Below, in pieces: positions 33,467-46,227 of a stretch of 64,000 nt of DNA. The position numbers and the translations under genes are program-made. Under the pieces are notes generated by a model that worked only from the letters and a program-made list of their open reading frames with translations, searched no databases and was not told the origin of the DNA. Position 1 is the first letter of the stretch, and each line of letters begins with the position of its first letter. The stretch comes from Coffea arabica (taxonomy: Eukaryota; Streptophyta; Magnoliopsida; Gentianales; Rubiaceae), in assembly GCF_036785885.1 (NCBI RefSeq), contig NC_092323.1, positions 14,206,501-14,270,500 on the forward strand, in the 5' to 3' direction.

Positions 33467-33647
33467 GCTATGTTTGGATAGCAAATTTTTTCAAAAAAAA
33501 TTTTCGCTTGCATTATAAACACATTTCTCAATTTACCTTTTTATATTTCCAATCACCTTTTTATCTCACATACATCATATCGCAAAAAGTGCTACAGTAA
33601 TTATTTCAAATAATTATTTGGAATAATGCTCTATCCAAACGAAGCGA
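33467..33647. mobile_element. hAT-like MITE (family 2)
   Basis: 181 bp with inverted ends 'gctatgtttggatagcaaa' and, inverse, 'cgcttcgtttggatagagc'. The flanks are GAACTAGT and GTACTAGT (33459-33466, 33648-33655), an 8-bp duplication with one mismatch. Related to 5069-5214 in reverse orientation. Confidence 0.65.
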
Positions 33648-33655
33648 GTACTAGT

Positions 33656-34134
33656 ATTTCCAATAAAAAAATAATACCAATCATTTTTAATATCTTTTTA
33701 TTAGTAGGACACACATTGGGTGTGCCATAACCACTAGTCTTAATAAAGTTTCTTTGGTTTTGAACCCGACTAACTTGATTCTTCTGTATAATCAATTTCC
33801 GCATCTTAATTTGTACGTGATGTTATTAGGTCCTAGTTGTCTTCCAAACAGTTATATTCATGTTAACATAAACACTCCAAAACATCAAAAAAATTGTTAC
33901 ACTACCAAAAATAATTAACCGGAAATGAATTGGGAATAATGATCCAAGAAAGAAAGCTTGTGAGATTTGTGATTGAGATATAGAGCATTGTTAGCAAGAC
34001 ATTGTAATGCTACTAATTGTAACGTTCCCAGCCTCCAATCTGTCCATATCCCCATTTCGGCATCATTCACCAATCGATTTCCACTAAGCTTAGCATAAAA
34101 TTTTTTGTACTTGTTATCAATCCCTCCAAGCATT
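33656..34134. other. Upstream region of gene H
   Basis: There is no gene. It includes the line 'ccaatctgtccatatcccca' near 34036, which also occurs in altered form upstream of I and J ('caatctgtccatagtccata'), a likely shared promoter element of the second P450 subclade. Confidence 0.5.
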
Positions 34135-34144
34135 TGTATATATT
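34135..34144 (+). promoter_or_regulatory. TATA-like box of gene H
   Basis: 'tgtatatatt' about 70 bp upstream of the ATG, the same spacing as in B and E. Confidence 0.5.
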
Positions 34145-34209
34145 CAAGCTGAAACGTACCTTGAACACTCAGATCAATTGAGAAAGCAATAATTACCATC
34201 CAAATCATA

Positions 34210-36179
34210 ATGTCTCCAGCTTTGATTTGGACAGCTTTCATAATACTTACAATTGTTCTTCTCCTCAATTCATTGTTGAGAAAGAGCAAGCAGAAATTGC
34301 CTCCTAGTCCAAGAGGGCTTCCTATTCTAGGACATCTCCATCTGTTGGGAATAAATCCTCACCAGGATTTGCATAAGCTCTCTAAGCAACATGGTCCTAT
34401 CATGCACTTACGATTCGGATTTGTGTCAAACATCATTGTTTCATCCCCCCATGCAGCTGAGCAATTCCTCAAGACACATGATCTTGTTTTTGCTACTAGG
34501 CCACCTCATGAGGCTGCTAAATATATCGGTTTTGGGCAAAGAAATCTGTCCTTTGGGCAGTATGGTCCATATTGGCGCAACATGCGTAAATTATGCACCT
34601 TAAATTTGCTTAATAGCCCCAAAATCAGTTCATTTCAGTCTATGAGGAGGGAAGAGCTTGGATTGTTTTTGGAATCACTTAAAGGGGTGGCTCTTAATCA
34701 TGATGTTGTTGATATTAGTGCTGAAGTTGCTGCACTAAACGCGAACATGAGTTGCCTGATGGTGTTTGGGAAAAAGTATGCTGACAAGGAATTCGATGAG
34801 AGGGGCTTCAAAGCTGTCATGAAAGAAGCGATGCAATTAGCTGCAACACCTAATCTTGGAGATTATTATCCTTATCTTGGAGTCCTTGACCTTCAAGGCT
34901 TGACCAGGAGAATGAAGGCTGTTGGCAAAGTATTTGATGAATTCTTTGAGAAGATTATCGATGAGCACGAGCAATCTGCAAACAAAGTTAGGCAAGCAGA
35001 TGATTTTGTCTATACCATGTTGGCACTCATGAAATCTGGAGAAACTGAATTCCAATTTGATCGCCCTCACATCAAAGCCATTTTGTTGGTAAGGCGTGAA
35101 CTTGGTTTCCAAGAATCAACTAGGTTTACTAGTCTCTTTTGATAAATTGAATGCCTTATTTCTTTCTCAATTCTGCTCAAATCTAATGTCCACTTTCTTA
35201 GAGAACGAAGTTTTACAGTTATTTAGCCAAAACAAGACTTTAGTATGCTTCTGATGATCATTACATGCTCCTTACTTAGCCTCGATTTTATAATTTCCCA
35301 GTGCATGTGCATCTTTTGAACTTTCACCCCAAGTGAAAGTAGCATTTTCCATTTGGAAAACTAGCGTCCATGTACTCAGCCCTGATTGAATTCTGAATAA
35401 GTTTGTCTATAGTCATAGATCATAGTGTCAGGTTAATTGATGGTGTTCAATTGTTAGTCTACACGTGTAGCATGCTTTTTGCCTGTGATTTTCCTTGACA
35501 TCATTTAGTCTCCTGAACGACTAGGATACAAATAACATCTTCATTGCAGGATATGCTTGCTGGATCAATGGACACTTCAGCTACAACTGTTGAATGGACA
35601 CTTGCAGAGCTCCTGAAAAACCCTCGAGTAATGAAGAAACTCCAGCAAGAGTTGAATGAAAAAGTGGGCTTGGACAGGATGGTCGAGGAATCAGACTTGG
35701 ACAACCTGCAATACTTGGACATGGTTGTAAAGGAAGCACTAAGGCTCCATCCTGTTGCACCATTACTTATTCCTCATGCAGCTAGAGAGGATTGCACAGT
35801 TGATGGTTTCCATATACCAAAAGATTCACGAGTGATTATCAATGTTTGGACGATTGGGAGAGATCCAAATGCATGGTCTGATCCTGAAAAGTTTATACCA
35901 GAAAGATTTGTTGGGAACAATATAGATGTAAAAGGACATGATTTCCAACTTCTTCCCTTTGGCTCAGGCAGAAGAGGCTGTCCTGGAACGCAATTGGGGC
36001 TCACTGTTGTTCGTCTTCTGGTGGCACAATTGGTGCATTGTTTCAATTGGAAGCTTCCAAATGGGATGCTGCCTTCAGAGCTGGACATGACCGAGGAATT
36101 TGGCCTTGTAGTGACCAGGGCCAAGCATCTGGTTGCTGTTCCGACCTATCGATTGAGCAAACAATTAAGCAGTTTCTAA
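34210..36179 (+). CDS. Cytochrome P450, CYP736A-like, gene H (intact)
   Basis: Exon 1 is 34210-35088 and exon 2 is 35550-36179, phase-0 intron, 502 residues. It has a strongly hydrophobic N-terminus, then a hinge that reads PPSPRG rather than PPGPRG. Next come WRNMRK, I-helix AGSMDTS (the full A/G-G-x-D-T motif, closer to the P450 consensus than in B or E), EALR (ExxR), IPERF and [10 protein letters not shown]. The C-terminus is extended by about five residues (KQLSSF) past the usual end. It groups with I and J rather than A-G, sharing AKYI/AKYL after RPPHEA/RPPLEA and [11 protein letters not shown]. Enzymatic role is inferred from the family only. Confidence 0.93.
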
Positions 36180-38220
36180 AAACTAAAACATCGTATTTGT
36201 AGTTTGTATCTCGTGTATTTTAAGGTCTACTTTGCCATATCTTTCATCAAGCAATTACAATGTCTAACATTGTCAAGGATAGGTGTCCATGACATAATCA
36301 AGTACTTTGACGGCTTCTTCTTTTATCGCTTAATACAAAAGCATGCTCTATCATATTTGATGTACTACAGTTTAATTAATATGGGAATACTAAAATTCTC
36401 TTTTATACTTATGATTTGTCTGTCATCAAATTGTTGTATGCTTGATGTCTCGATAGTGATATATTTTACGTTTGGATCCCAACATTGATTATATAAAATT
36501 TGATAGAAGACAACTACAATTTTCATTTTTTCCCCTCCTATATAATGAAATATGTGTGCTAGATAGATAGGATAGCAACATCTTTGTGTTTCAATTTCAT
36601 TCTTGCCTTCTTCCTCCCTCTCTTTCTCTACTTTAAGGGTGTTTGTTTCTTTCCAATGTATCTTTCCTCTTAATTTCCTTTTTTTCTCAAGCATAAAATT
36701 CTCGAAAAGAATTATAGAGGATTTCAAAAATCAAACAGATAAGACAAAATCCGGTCCTTAATTCTAATGGTTCACAATGTTATTTCCTCCTTAGACCACC
36801 ATGGATTTTACAGATTATTGTGGAATCTATATATTACTCTGCCACATTGCATTTTTTATCTTCACAAGAAGACATCATCAGATATTTGTGAATAAAGCTG
36901 ATTAATTAGTCTAACAAGAGTGCGCCACTAGTTAATTACTACTAGTAATGCATTAAGAAAATAGTGACTTTGTCAAAAAGGAAGTTACATTAATTTAATT
37001 TATTTTACGTGATGACACATATACCACCCATATTTTGAATGTAATTTGGTATTTTTCGTATCAAGTAACTTTTTTTTTAAAGTATAAATGGAAGATATCG
37101 AATCCGAGATTTTTCACTTATACTTCTTCTTTCATACCACCTAACCTAACCCTCCCTCCCCCAATCAAGTAGCTTCTTATGACTTTAGGTGTTGCATCAT
37201 AAAACTCAACTGGAAAGAGCTATTATGATCGATGTTTTAAAAGACAAAAGCTTTGGACAAGTCATTTTTGTTTGTTTTAAGCAGGACGAAAACCCCAAGG
37301 TACAAGGTGTTGGCCCAAGAATTTTGAAATTTAATTATTTAAAAACTAATAAGATGCTAGAAATATGAAATATTTGTTAAAAATAATAAAATATCAACTA
37401 ATATACAACATTTAATTAATAAAATGATAATAAAACTTGAAAAAAACTTGAAACTGTTCCAAAATTCAGAAATTCAATACGTGTTAGCAGGGAATTGTGA
37501 TTTCAAAGAACATGAAATGATTATTTAATTGGACAATGAAAAGTAATATAGTAAGCATACGAGTGAAACACAACAAGGTACTGCAGAGTTCCATTGTCTT
37601 ACTGATGAGTCCCCCCCCCCCCCTCTCCTCCATTCTCCTTGGTCTAACAAACGAATCATATTAATTATCAAAATCCTCAATATGATTTGAAAGTTTGGGC
37701 GTTTGAGGCGTGCACCCTGGTGAGCCTTAATGTTAAAAGCATTGTTCAGGCGATAGGCTAATGAGATGAACATGCTGATGCAGATTAGAGCTTCATGATT
37801 AGATTAGTTATGTCGTATTACGTTTCTATGAGATGTTATTTTATGATGGGAAGTATGAGTTTTCAAGTTGCAAAACTCGTGTTACTTTCTTTTTTTTTTT
37901 TAACTTTTTTGCTTGTACAGGGAATAAGATTGGCAATGTATGAAATCGAAGAGTGTAATTTGTTGGAAAATTTAAAAGAAAATGTATTCATAAGACTGAT
38001 GATCAAAGGCCTCCACTGCTTCTGTCTAAACAAAAATTTGAGTATCATAGTGTCTGAAGTAAAATTGAGTATCATAATTTTTGTGCTTGGCATATAGCAT
38101 CCTTAGCAGGCATTGGTTTCAAAGAGTTCTGGCTAATTTGCATTCTTCCCAAGCGACAATCTGTCCATAGTCCATATTCCGAATTCGGCAAATCCTTGCA
38201 TGTTAGCACTTCTTGTCAAG
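36180..38220. other. Intergenic region between H and I, no gene recognised
   Basis: AT-rich. A run of 13 C lies at 37611-37623. A possible SINE in reverse orientation lies near 37070-37160 (T run, then an 'atcgaatccgag' B-box-like inverse), not certain. 37795-38220 is the upstream region of I, paralogous to about 41690-41990 upstream of J. Reading frames here lack recognisable domains. Confidence 0.45.
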
Positions 38221-38300
38221 TGTAAATGCATAATTAAGCTGAAAAAGATTTCAGTCAGTGAGTGAGTTGAGATAGTTAATCATCTTCCAAGCACCAAATT

Positions 38301-38649
38301 ATGATACCTTTATCTTGGATTACAGTAATCCTAGGAGGATTTGTACTTGTTTTCTTCTTGAATGAATTAGTAATCAGGAACAAGAACAAGAAATTGCCCG
38401 CTAGTCCAAGAGGGCTACCTCTTCTGGGACATCTCCATCTTGTGGGGAAGAATGCTCACCAACATTTGCATAAGCTGTCCAAGCGGCATGGTCCAATCAT
38501 GCACTTACGATATGGGTTTGTGTCGAACATCATTGTTTCATCCCCTCGTGCAGCTGAGCAATTTGTCAAGACACATGATCTTGTTTTTGCCAGCAGGCCA
38601 CCTCTCGAGGCCAGAGTTTCGGGCAAGCCTGACCGTTGCTCAATATGTA
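38301..38649 (+). pseudogene. CYP736A-like P450 pseudogene I (N-terminal part only)
   Basis: From ATG 38301 about 110 codons remain: the anchor, hinge PASPRG (Gly lost), GHLHLVGKNAHQHL and the SRPPLEA region. A small internal deletion then changes the frame relative to J at 'ctcgaggccag', and homology stops after 'gctcaatatg' at about 38649, where retroelement-like sequence begins. No C-helix, ExxR or haem region survives nearby. Upstream sequence is paralogous to that of J. Confidence 0.9.
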
Positions 38650-40490
38650 ATAGGTTGCATTTTTGTCATAATATTCATGATTGTTTTCCCTTTAATTTCG
38701 ACCAAATATTACATTAATTGATGGATTCTACTTATATTTGATAATTGTGTTGGTTGCAAGGATCCAAAGCAAAAAATGAATTAAAAACATGGTTTTTACT
38801 AGATTTCTGTGCAATTCAACGTAGACATGTCAAAGTCTAATTCTACGCCTTCGGAAAGCTCGAAATTTGGCACGTGATCTTCAAAATTCGAATTGAAGTC
38901 ACAAGGGTCGGATGTCTCACCAGATAGATGGTGTTTAATTCCTACTAGGATGCTAGTCTATTTTATCTACTAAGATGTTTCGTTTTTGTGGGGATAAGAT
39001 TTGATTTGTTACAATTTGATTCCGCTAAATAGTAGTACTTGAATAGTACTAGGAACCATGGCTAGGAGGACTATCCTCGAGAATTGATCTCATCTTTTTG
39101 GGAAGAATGGCCGCGGCAATAAATTCCAATATTTCGTGGGTGATTTTTTCCATGAAAATGAGCTAAACACTTCTTTTCTAGTTAAGGAACAACGGAGGAT
39201 TTGATTCATCTAAAATTATAAGATCAAATTGATTATTTTTATTTCTTTTATTTACTGGTATTCGTGTGTTCTCTGATTTAATTTCTTATGGTTATTATTT
39301 TATTTGAATATCAAGGGCGCCCGATATTTAATTAATCTAATAACCTAAAACTAGTTAAACCAGTTAAATTCGTAATTGTTTAATTACTTTAAATTAGTGC
39401 TGACTGGCATGATTGGGTTTATATCAGAGGAACATATGGACTAACTTAAAATAACCTTCGTAGCGTGTTATTTGGTTAGAACAGGGCTTCTTTAATTCTT
39501 AAGGCAATTGGAAAATTGAAATTTATGATTGTACCTAGGGTTATTTCTTGATTAGAGAAATGATTAACGGTCGTACTTTGATCACCGATATAGTAAGGAG
39601 AAATTGATTGTTATCGTGTATTTGACAGTTATAACTTATTTATCAGCGAATAAATGAAATTATCATTGCATTGATGATCAATTGAGTGAACCATCTCCGA
39701 AGTTATTTCTTGGCTAGAGAATTATTCATTATTGATTTAATTTTGCTAAATTATCATTTGGTTTTTATTTATTTATTTTATCTGAGTTGTTTGATTATTC
39801 TCGATTCTATAAAAACCCCTTTGACTCTGGACTCTAGAAGAAACGAATTATCCCCACTCTCTGTGGATTTGACCTTACTCACCGCTATATACAAAATTTA
39901 TATTTTTAATTAAGTAGATATTTATTATTACACAGGCTCGACAACCTGTTTTCTTTTTGAGTTCATTTTATTTTTAATTTTTTGGTATTTTTTTCTATTT
40001 TATGCCCCGTTCCTCTCGTGTAAGTGAATTAATTTTCAACCCTAAGATAGAGAAGACTGTGCATAAAGTAAGAAAGGAGACTAGAAAACACAGAGAGGAG
40101 CAGTCAATTGTTGTATGTCTAAGGCTTCATTTAGAACTCGAATAAGGCTTCATTTAGAACTCGAATTGGCGGATTCTTTTAGTGCCACCTTGAGTGATTC
40201 TAATCAAGAAGACGTCGCCATGACTAATGTTCGAACTTTGAGGGATTTGGCTACCCCAGATTTACACCAGCAACCACTTTGCATTACTTTTCTTGCTTTA
40301 GCTTATAATACCCCTTTTGAATTAAAATCTAGTCTAATTCACCTTTTACCTTCTTTTCATGGTCTTCCAAGTAAGAAGCCCCACAATCACTTGCAAAAAT
40401 TTGATATTGTGTATACAAGTATGAAATCCCCCGAAATTACTGAAAAACAGATAAAAATGAGAGCATTTCCCTTTTCTCTATGATGATGAG
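38650..40490 (+). mobile_element. Athila-like Ty3/Gypsy fragment (fossil)
   Basis: 40000-40483 encodes the beginning of an Athila-type gag: a PRSSRVSELIFNP-like start, then TLRDLATPDLHQQPLC and FELKSSLIHLLPSFHGL. The preceding ~1.2 kb is AT-rich and ends near 'cacaggctcgacaacctg' (about 39933-39950), as expected at an Athila LTR/leader border. Only the LTR-side and early gag parts are present. It is a broken, old fragment, and it abuts the point where P450 I is truncated. Confidence 0.7.
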
Positions 40491-41964
40491 GAGGAGAAGT
40501 CTGCCGGCAGGTTTCCTTATCATATTTGATCATATTATTATTATTAGAAGAAGAAGAGGACAGTTGAAGATGCTTAAAGATGCTGTTTTAATCAATCGTG
40601 TGGGCATTCTAACCCTTTCATCTTAGTTTGTGCAGACTTTAGTCTTACCCCCCTTGAGATGTTGACATGGAGCAATATTAATAAGCTTTAGGCACCATTT
40701 GGATTGAAGGAAAAGGAAGAAAAGGAAAAAAGAGGAATCTGGTAGAAAAGAAAAGAAAGGAGAGTAAAGAAAACTCGAGCCTGAGTGGTTAAATAGCGTT
40801 TACTTTTAGGATGGCTTGCTAGTTATAAATTTTAGTATAAATTGATACAATTTTAATATAAATGCAAAATATAATTGAGTTGGTGTAAATTTATGATTAC
40901 ACCAAAAATATATTAATTCATATCAAAATTATGGCAAATTACACAATTGGATGGAACTCAAATTAAGAGGCCTTGGATCCATTCGGAGTGTCTGTGCTGT
41001 TGAAGCTTGAAAGAGAGACAGACAGACACAGAGACAAATAGCATAGGAAGGCTCCCTTTTGCTCACTCTGCGTGTTTGAACTTACTTTGCCTGGACAAGG
41101 ACATATTATATTGGGCTCTGCACTATTACTTGTATTAAACTAAACCTTCTTTCAGAGCAAAAAAAAATGGTACAATTGTTTTTTTTCGGTACTGCATATG
41201 ATGACACAAACTAAACAACTTCTAATGAATTTAGGCCTCCCATCATATAGCTCAATCAATTATCCTAAGTTTTGTTCATCAGTTTTTAATTTTTATTTAG
41301 GGGGATGAGGAGATTCTCCACTTTTGGGGTGATAAATTAGAGCATTTCTTCTTTGCCTATTGTAAAGCTAATCAGGCAACTATTGTATTTTTCAGCGACT
41401 GATGCAGATTTCTGCAGATTGCCTATTGATGCAAGACTGTGCAATGTGAACGAGCCTTTCTAACTAAACTAAACTAAGATGTATACATAAACTAGAATCC
41501 AAAATGACTTAAAAATTGATAAAAATTTGAAAATAGCAGGTAGGCCCCGTATACCTATGCTGATGATCCCGCTGAGTTGGAGCTTCGTGTTTGGATTTAA
41601 TGTTAGTAGTTCGGTCCAATTAGATATTATTTATGATGAAAAGGATGAGTTTTTGAGTAACACTATTCCATTTATCTTTTGTTTTTCCTTGCACTCTGTA
41701 TTGATAAGACTCTGATGATTAAAGGTTTATTGTTTGTGTCTAAAACAACAGTTTTGATTGTAACTATGTCTATGTGTTCTTGAGGAGAAAAAAACATCCT
41801 TAGCAGGCATTGGATGCTAAAACGTTCTGGATAATCTTAACTTTCATTCTTCCCAAGATACAGTTTGTGCATAATCCAAATTCCGAATCTGGCAAATCTT
41901 TTAACTAGTCCCCTTTCAATTCCATTTAGCTTGCTATGTCAGCACTTCTTGTCAACCAATCAAG
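40491..41964. other. Intergenic region upstream of J, no gene recognised
   Basis: Contains purine-rich stretches (about 40700-40770, 'gaaaaggaagaaaaggaaaa') and AT-rich DNA. The small frame at 41527-41715 begins with MIPLSW-like residues similar to the start of I but then diverges; I do not call it. 41690-41964 is paralogous to the I upstream region. Confidence 0.45.
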
Positions 41965-41972
41965 TATAAATG
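41965..41972 (+). promoter_or_regulatory. TATA box of gene J
   Basis: 'tataaatg', about 100 bp upstream of the ATG, with 'aaccaat' (CAAT-like) just before it at 41955. The I upstream region retains a weaker 'tgtaaatg' at the matching place. Confidence 0.5.
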
Positions 41973-42068
41973 CATGTTTAAGATGAAAAAGATATCACTC
42001 CAATCAGTAAATTGAAATAGCAATAATCACTTTCCAAACAACAGCCAGCAGGCCTTGTACACTAAATC

Positions 42069-43968
42069 ATGATGTCCGTAGCTTGGTTGTGGACAGCATT
42101 ACTAGGAGGATTTACACTTGTTTTCTTCCTAAATGCCTTATTAATCAAGAACAAGAACAAGAAATTGCCCCCGGGTCCAAGAGGGCTCCCTCTTCTGGGA
42201 CATCTCCATCTTCTGGGAAAGAATGCTCACCAAGATTTGCATAAGCTGTCCAAGCAGCATGGTCCAATCATGCATTTACGATTTGGGTCCGTGTCAAACA
42301 TCATTGTTTCTTCCCCTCGTGCAGCTGAGCAATTCCTCAAGACACATGATCTGGTTTTTGCCAGTAGGCCACCTCTCGAGGCAGCTAAATATTTGAGTTT
42401 CGGGCAAAGAAACTTGTCCTTTGCTCAATATGGTTCATATTGGCGAGATGTCCGCAAGTTTTGCACCTTAAATTTGCTTACCAACCTTAAGATAAGGTCA
42501 TTTGAATCTATGCGGAGAGAGGAGATCGGACAATTTGTGGAAACACTCAAACGGGCTGCTCTAAATCGTGATGTTGTTGATCTCAGTGCTGGGATTTCAT
42601 CCTTAAACGCAGACATGAGTTGCCTGATGGTTTTTGGAAAGAAGTATGCAGACAAGGAATTTGACGAGAGAGGCTTCAAAGCTGTAATTCACGAGGGAGG
42701 GCAACTAGCTGGGACTCCTAATCTTGGCGATTACTATCCTTGTCTTGCAAAACTTGACCTTCAAGGATTGACCAGGAGAATGAAAGCTACTTGCAAAGTT
42801 TTTGATGAATTTTTGGAGAAGATTATTGATGAGCACGAAAAATCTGCCAAGCAAGATAGGCCAGCAGATGACTTTGTCCATACCATGTTGGCCCTCATGA
42901 AATCTGGAGAAACTGAGTTTCAATTTGATCGCCGCCACGTCAAAGCTATTCTGATGGTAAGTCATATAGTGCATGTAAGATATATGGGTTCAACATTTTT
43001 GTGCATATTGAAATACTCTCTCTTGAACAAATGTTACATTTAGAATTTGAAGTTTCACTAAACTGGCCATTGCTGTCTAGTTAAGGTTGTCAGTCTTTTG
43101 TGAAGTGAATTCGAATGCCTTTTTGTGTTTGAGCTCGGAATAGAATCACCTCTTTGGATATGGGACGGATAGGATATACTTGAGCCTGATTGATTCCGTT
43201 CTTCATCAGCTTTTCTTTATTTGTAGGCCGCATTGAACTAGTTTTTCAAGTCCCATGTTTACTTGATAGTCATTATTGTTTTTACTTTTCTTATAGCGCT
43301 TTATCTTATTCAACCTGCTGAATAACTAAGAAGCAAAATCATGTTCTTTTCAGGACATGCTTGCAGGAGCATTGGATACTTCAGCTACAGTTGTTGAATG
43401 GACACTGGCAGAGCTCCTGAAAAGCCAGCGAGTAATGAAAAAAGTCCAGCAAGAATTGGAGGAAGTCCTAGGACTTGACAGGATGGTTGAGGAATCAGAT
43501 TTAGAATACCTGAATTACTTGAATATGGCTGTAAAGGAAGCACTGAGGCTTCATCCCGTGGCACCATTGCTTGTCCCTCATGCAGCAATGGAAGATTGCA
43601 GTGTCGATGGCTTTCATATACCAAAGAATTCACGAGTGATTATCAATGTTTGGACAATTGGGAGAGATCCAAATGCATGGTCTGACCCTGAGAAGTTTAT
43701 TCCAGAGAGATTTATAGGAAGCAATATAGATGTCAAGGGGCATGATTTCCAGCTTCTTCCCTTTGGCTCAGGTAGAAGAGGCTGCCCTGGAGTGCAATTG
43801 GGGCTCACTGTAGTTCGTCTTCTGGTGGCACAATTGGTGCATTGTTTCAATTGGGAACTTCCAAATGGAATGCTGCCTTCAGAGCTGGACATGACTGAGG
43901 AATTTGGACTTGTAATGACCAGGGCCAACCATCTGATGGCTGTTCCAACCTATCGATTGAGCAAATGA
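42069..43968 (+). CDS. Cytochrome P450, CYP736A-like, gene J (intact)
   Basis: Exon 1 is 42069-42956 and exon 2 is 43354-43968, phase-0, 500 residues. It has an N-terminal anchor, PPGPRG hinge, C-helix WRDVRK (the others have WRNMRK), I-helix AGALDTS, EALR (ExxR), IPERF and haem loop [10 protein letters not shown]. It is closest to I and H. The start is the first of two adjacent ATGs (MMSVAW). All key catalytic motifs are intact, so it should encode a working ER monooxygenase of unknown substrate. Confidence 0.94.
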
Positions 43969-44114
43969 TTAAGTTAGCAGTTCTTGAAATGTATGGTATC
44001 TGTTCTTCGGATGTATTAAGGTTTTGTTAAATGCTAGCAAGTTATCTTAGTACCATATCTTTCACGGAGATTTCCATCACAAAACGTTGTCAATCACAGA
44101 GCATTGTCATGGAT

Positions 44115-44232
44115 TATTACTCCAGACAGATTTATAGGGAGCAATATAGCTATCAAGGTGCATGATTTCCAACTTGTAGTTACCAGGGCTAGACATCTGA
44201 GGGCTGTTCCTAGCTATCCACTCAGCATATAA
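44115..44232 (+). pseudogene. P450 exon 2 relic behind J
   Basis: A short remnant reading PDRFIGSNIAIKVHDFQL, then directly VVTRARHLRAVPSYPLSI and a stop (44230-44232). The haem-binding part between them is deleted. It resembles the end of J and H, so it is a collapsed tandem copy. Confidence 0.85.
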
Positions 44233-45380
44233 TGCCTGAAAGTGCATAACTGTAATATCCATTCTGTCTAGCATGTTTTGTGGATTTTTGCTCTATTGTT
44301 TTCAATTTTATTTGAAGTGCAATTCCTAGCAACATTAGGAGCACTAAGAAGATAGTGTCCATGCCAGCAATGACTATGGCAGTTTTTTTCCTGCTTGCTA
44401 CTAGCATCTTTACTTCAATTTTCTCATACGATTTTTGTGTAAAATATTAAAAAAATTATGTTCAATGTTTTGTTCCTGATACTAAATTTATCTTAAACAT
44501 AAATAGTTTGGAACAAACTGTAACTCCAAGAAAATCAATAAGGATATATATATACCAATGGATGAGATCATGAATTGTGGCCGGGATTGTATTAATTGAC
44601 CAATATTTGTTCTTTTCTTTGTCCATAAAGTTTCGAGAATGATAATGGGATATGTAAATCTTAACAAACACAAGCAAATGAAACCAATGGCCTAATCCAA
44701 AAATTTTTTTTTTAAAAAAAGGGAAAAAGGAAAACTAAATGGTCCAACAAAAGATAATATTGAAGAGTCCACTTTTCCATACCAAATCAATGCATCTTTA
44801 ATTATTTTAGATAGCAACAAGTTATTATTATTTTATTTGGTAGTAGTTGTCCATAGGAAATGAGTTTAACTGTTCCCATTAATTTCTTTTTTTTTTTTTT
44901 TGACTTGTAACTGATGTGTGATGAATGCCACTACTCGCTCAAGTAACTTTTATTTTGTTAACTGTGGAATTCAATAGTATCACTAAAAGGATTCTAATTA
45001 TGTCCTATACACAGTAACTCTGAAAGTTACCAATATATATTAACACTCTTTTAATTCTTAATTTGTATTACTTAAGATTTATAAAATTGTACATAAATCA
45101 GGGGATAGAAAAACTCAGAACATAGAGATAAGGCGATAGGATGGATAACAAGAAAATTAGTGGTTGAGAGTCGTCTATAACCTTCAATTCTACAGCATCT
45201 GGAATTTTTTTTTATTTTCCTTAATGAAAATATCAAAAGATTATGGGCGTGCATGATATATTTCGGGTGTGGGACATGAGTAATGGCAGGCTTAGATATT
45301 GAGAATTAGAACTCAGAAGAGAATATTTGAAATTAGCAGCACACAATAAGTGGGGCTATATATTTATACCAAAACAAAAT
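44233..45380. other. Intergenic, no gene recognised
   Basis: AT-rich DNA with T and A runs (44700-44720, 44885-44900). No domain-bearing frames and no clear repeat ends. Confidence 0.4.
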
Positions 45381-45852
45381 GGCAAATTACACTTTACTCC
45401 CCTGTGGTTTAGTATTTTTTACGTAACCCTTTATGATTTCAAAAGTTATACATAACCCCCTCATGATGTAAATTAAAGTGTCAAAATGATAGAAATAATC
45501 ATTCGCAATGGAATCACCTAAAACATCAAAAATACATTTATGCAAAGTTAAAAATTATTTATTAACTAATGGGGGTTATGTGTATATTTTGAAAATCATA
45601 AGGGGGTTATGTGATAAAGCATTAAACTATAAGAGGGTTATAAGGTAAAATATAAAATCATACGAGATTAGTGTGTCATGTATTTATAAGAGTAATTTCG
45701 ACATTTTTAAAAGTTCCGTTACGAATGACCATTTCCGTCACTTTGATACTTTATTAATCCAAATCATGAGAGGGTTGTGTATAGCTTTTCAAACCATATG
45801 GGGGTTCTGTAAAAAAACACTAAACCACAGGGGAGTGAAGTGTAATTTGGCC
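45381..45852. mobile_element. MULE-like MITE (family 1), best-preserved TIRs
   Basis: 472 bp with terminal inverted repeats of about 33 bp: the left starts 'ggcaaattacactttactcc' and the right ends 'ggagtgaagtgtaatttggc'. The flanks 'aaaacaaaat' and 'aaacgaaaat' may be a decayed 9-10-bp target duplication. No coding sequence. Same family as 8592-9055. Confidence 0.8.
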
Positions 45853-46227
45853 AAACGAAAATGATATATTGACGGGCAAAGTTCAATTGAAAAGAAGTCC
45901 AGAAATTTCATTGCATTCTTGCACAATTGTCAACCAACTCTCATGTGGGCTGTTTTATTTCTCCGTTACACACCTTAGGCTGAAATTGAATGCCTCCACA
46001 TTACTGAATTATTAATTCTTAATGTCAGGTTCATCTTAGTTATAAACCATGGTGCATTTTCTAAGGTACCAAATGTTCCCTTATATATAGCCTTCTAATT
46101 GATGAAGAGTAAGTTTTCAAGAACTTACAACACAAAAAGTGTACAATATCTTGTCCGATTGATACACAAGACTGTCTATCTCTATTTTATCCTTCATTCC
46201 CAACCATCAAAGTTTCTCTCATTGAAG

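Noticed and set aside
41527-41715. A relic of a P450 start (MIPLSW-like) upstream of J
   Set aside because: Only six residues resemble the start of I; the following codons do not, so chance is as good an explanation.
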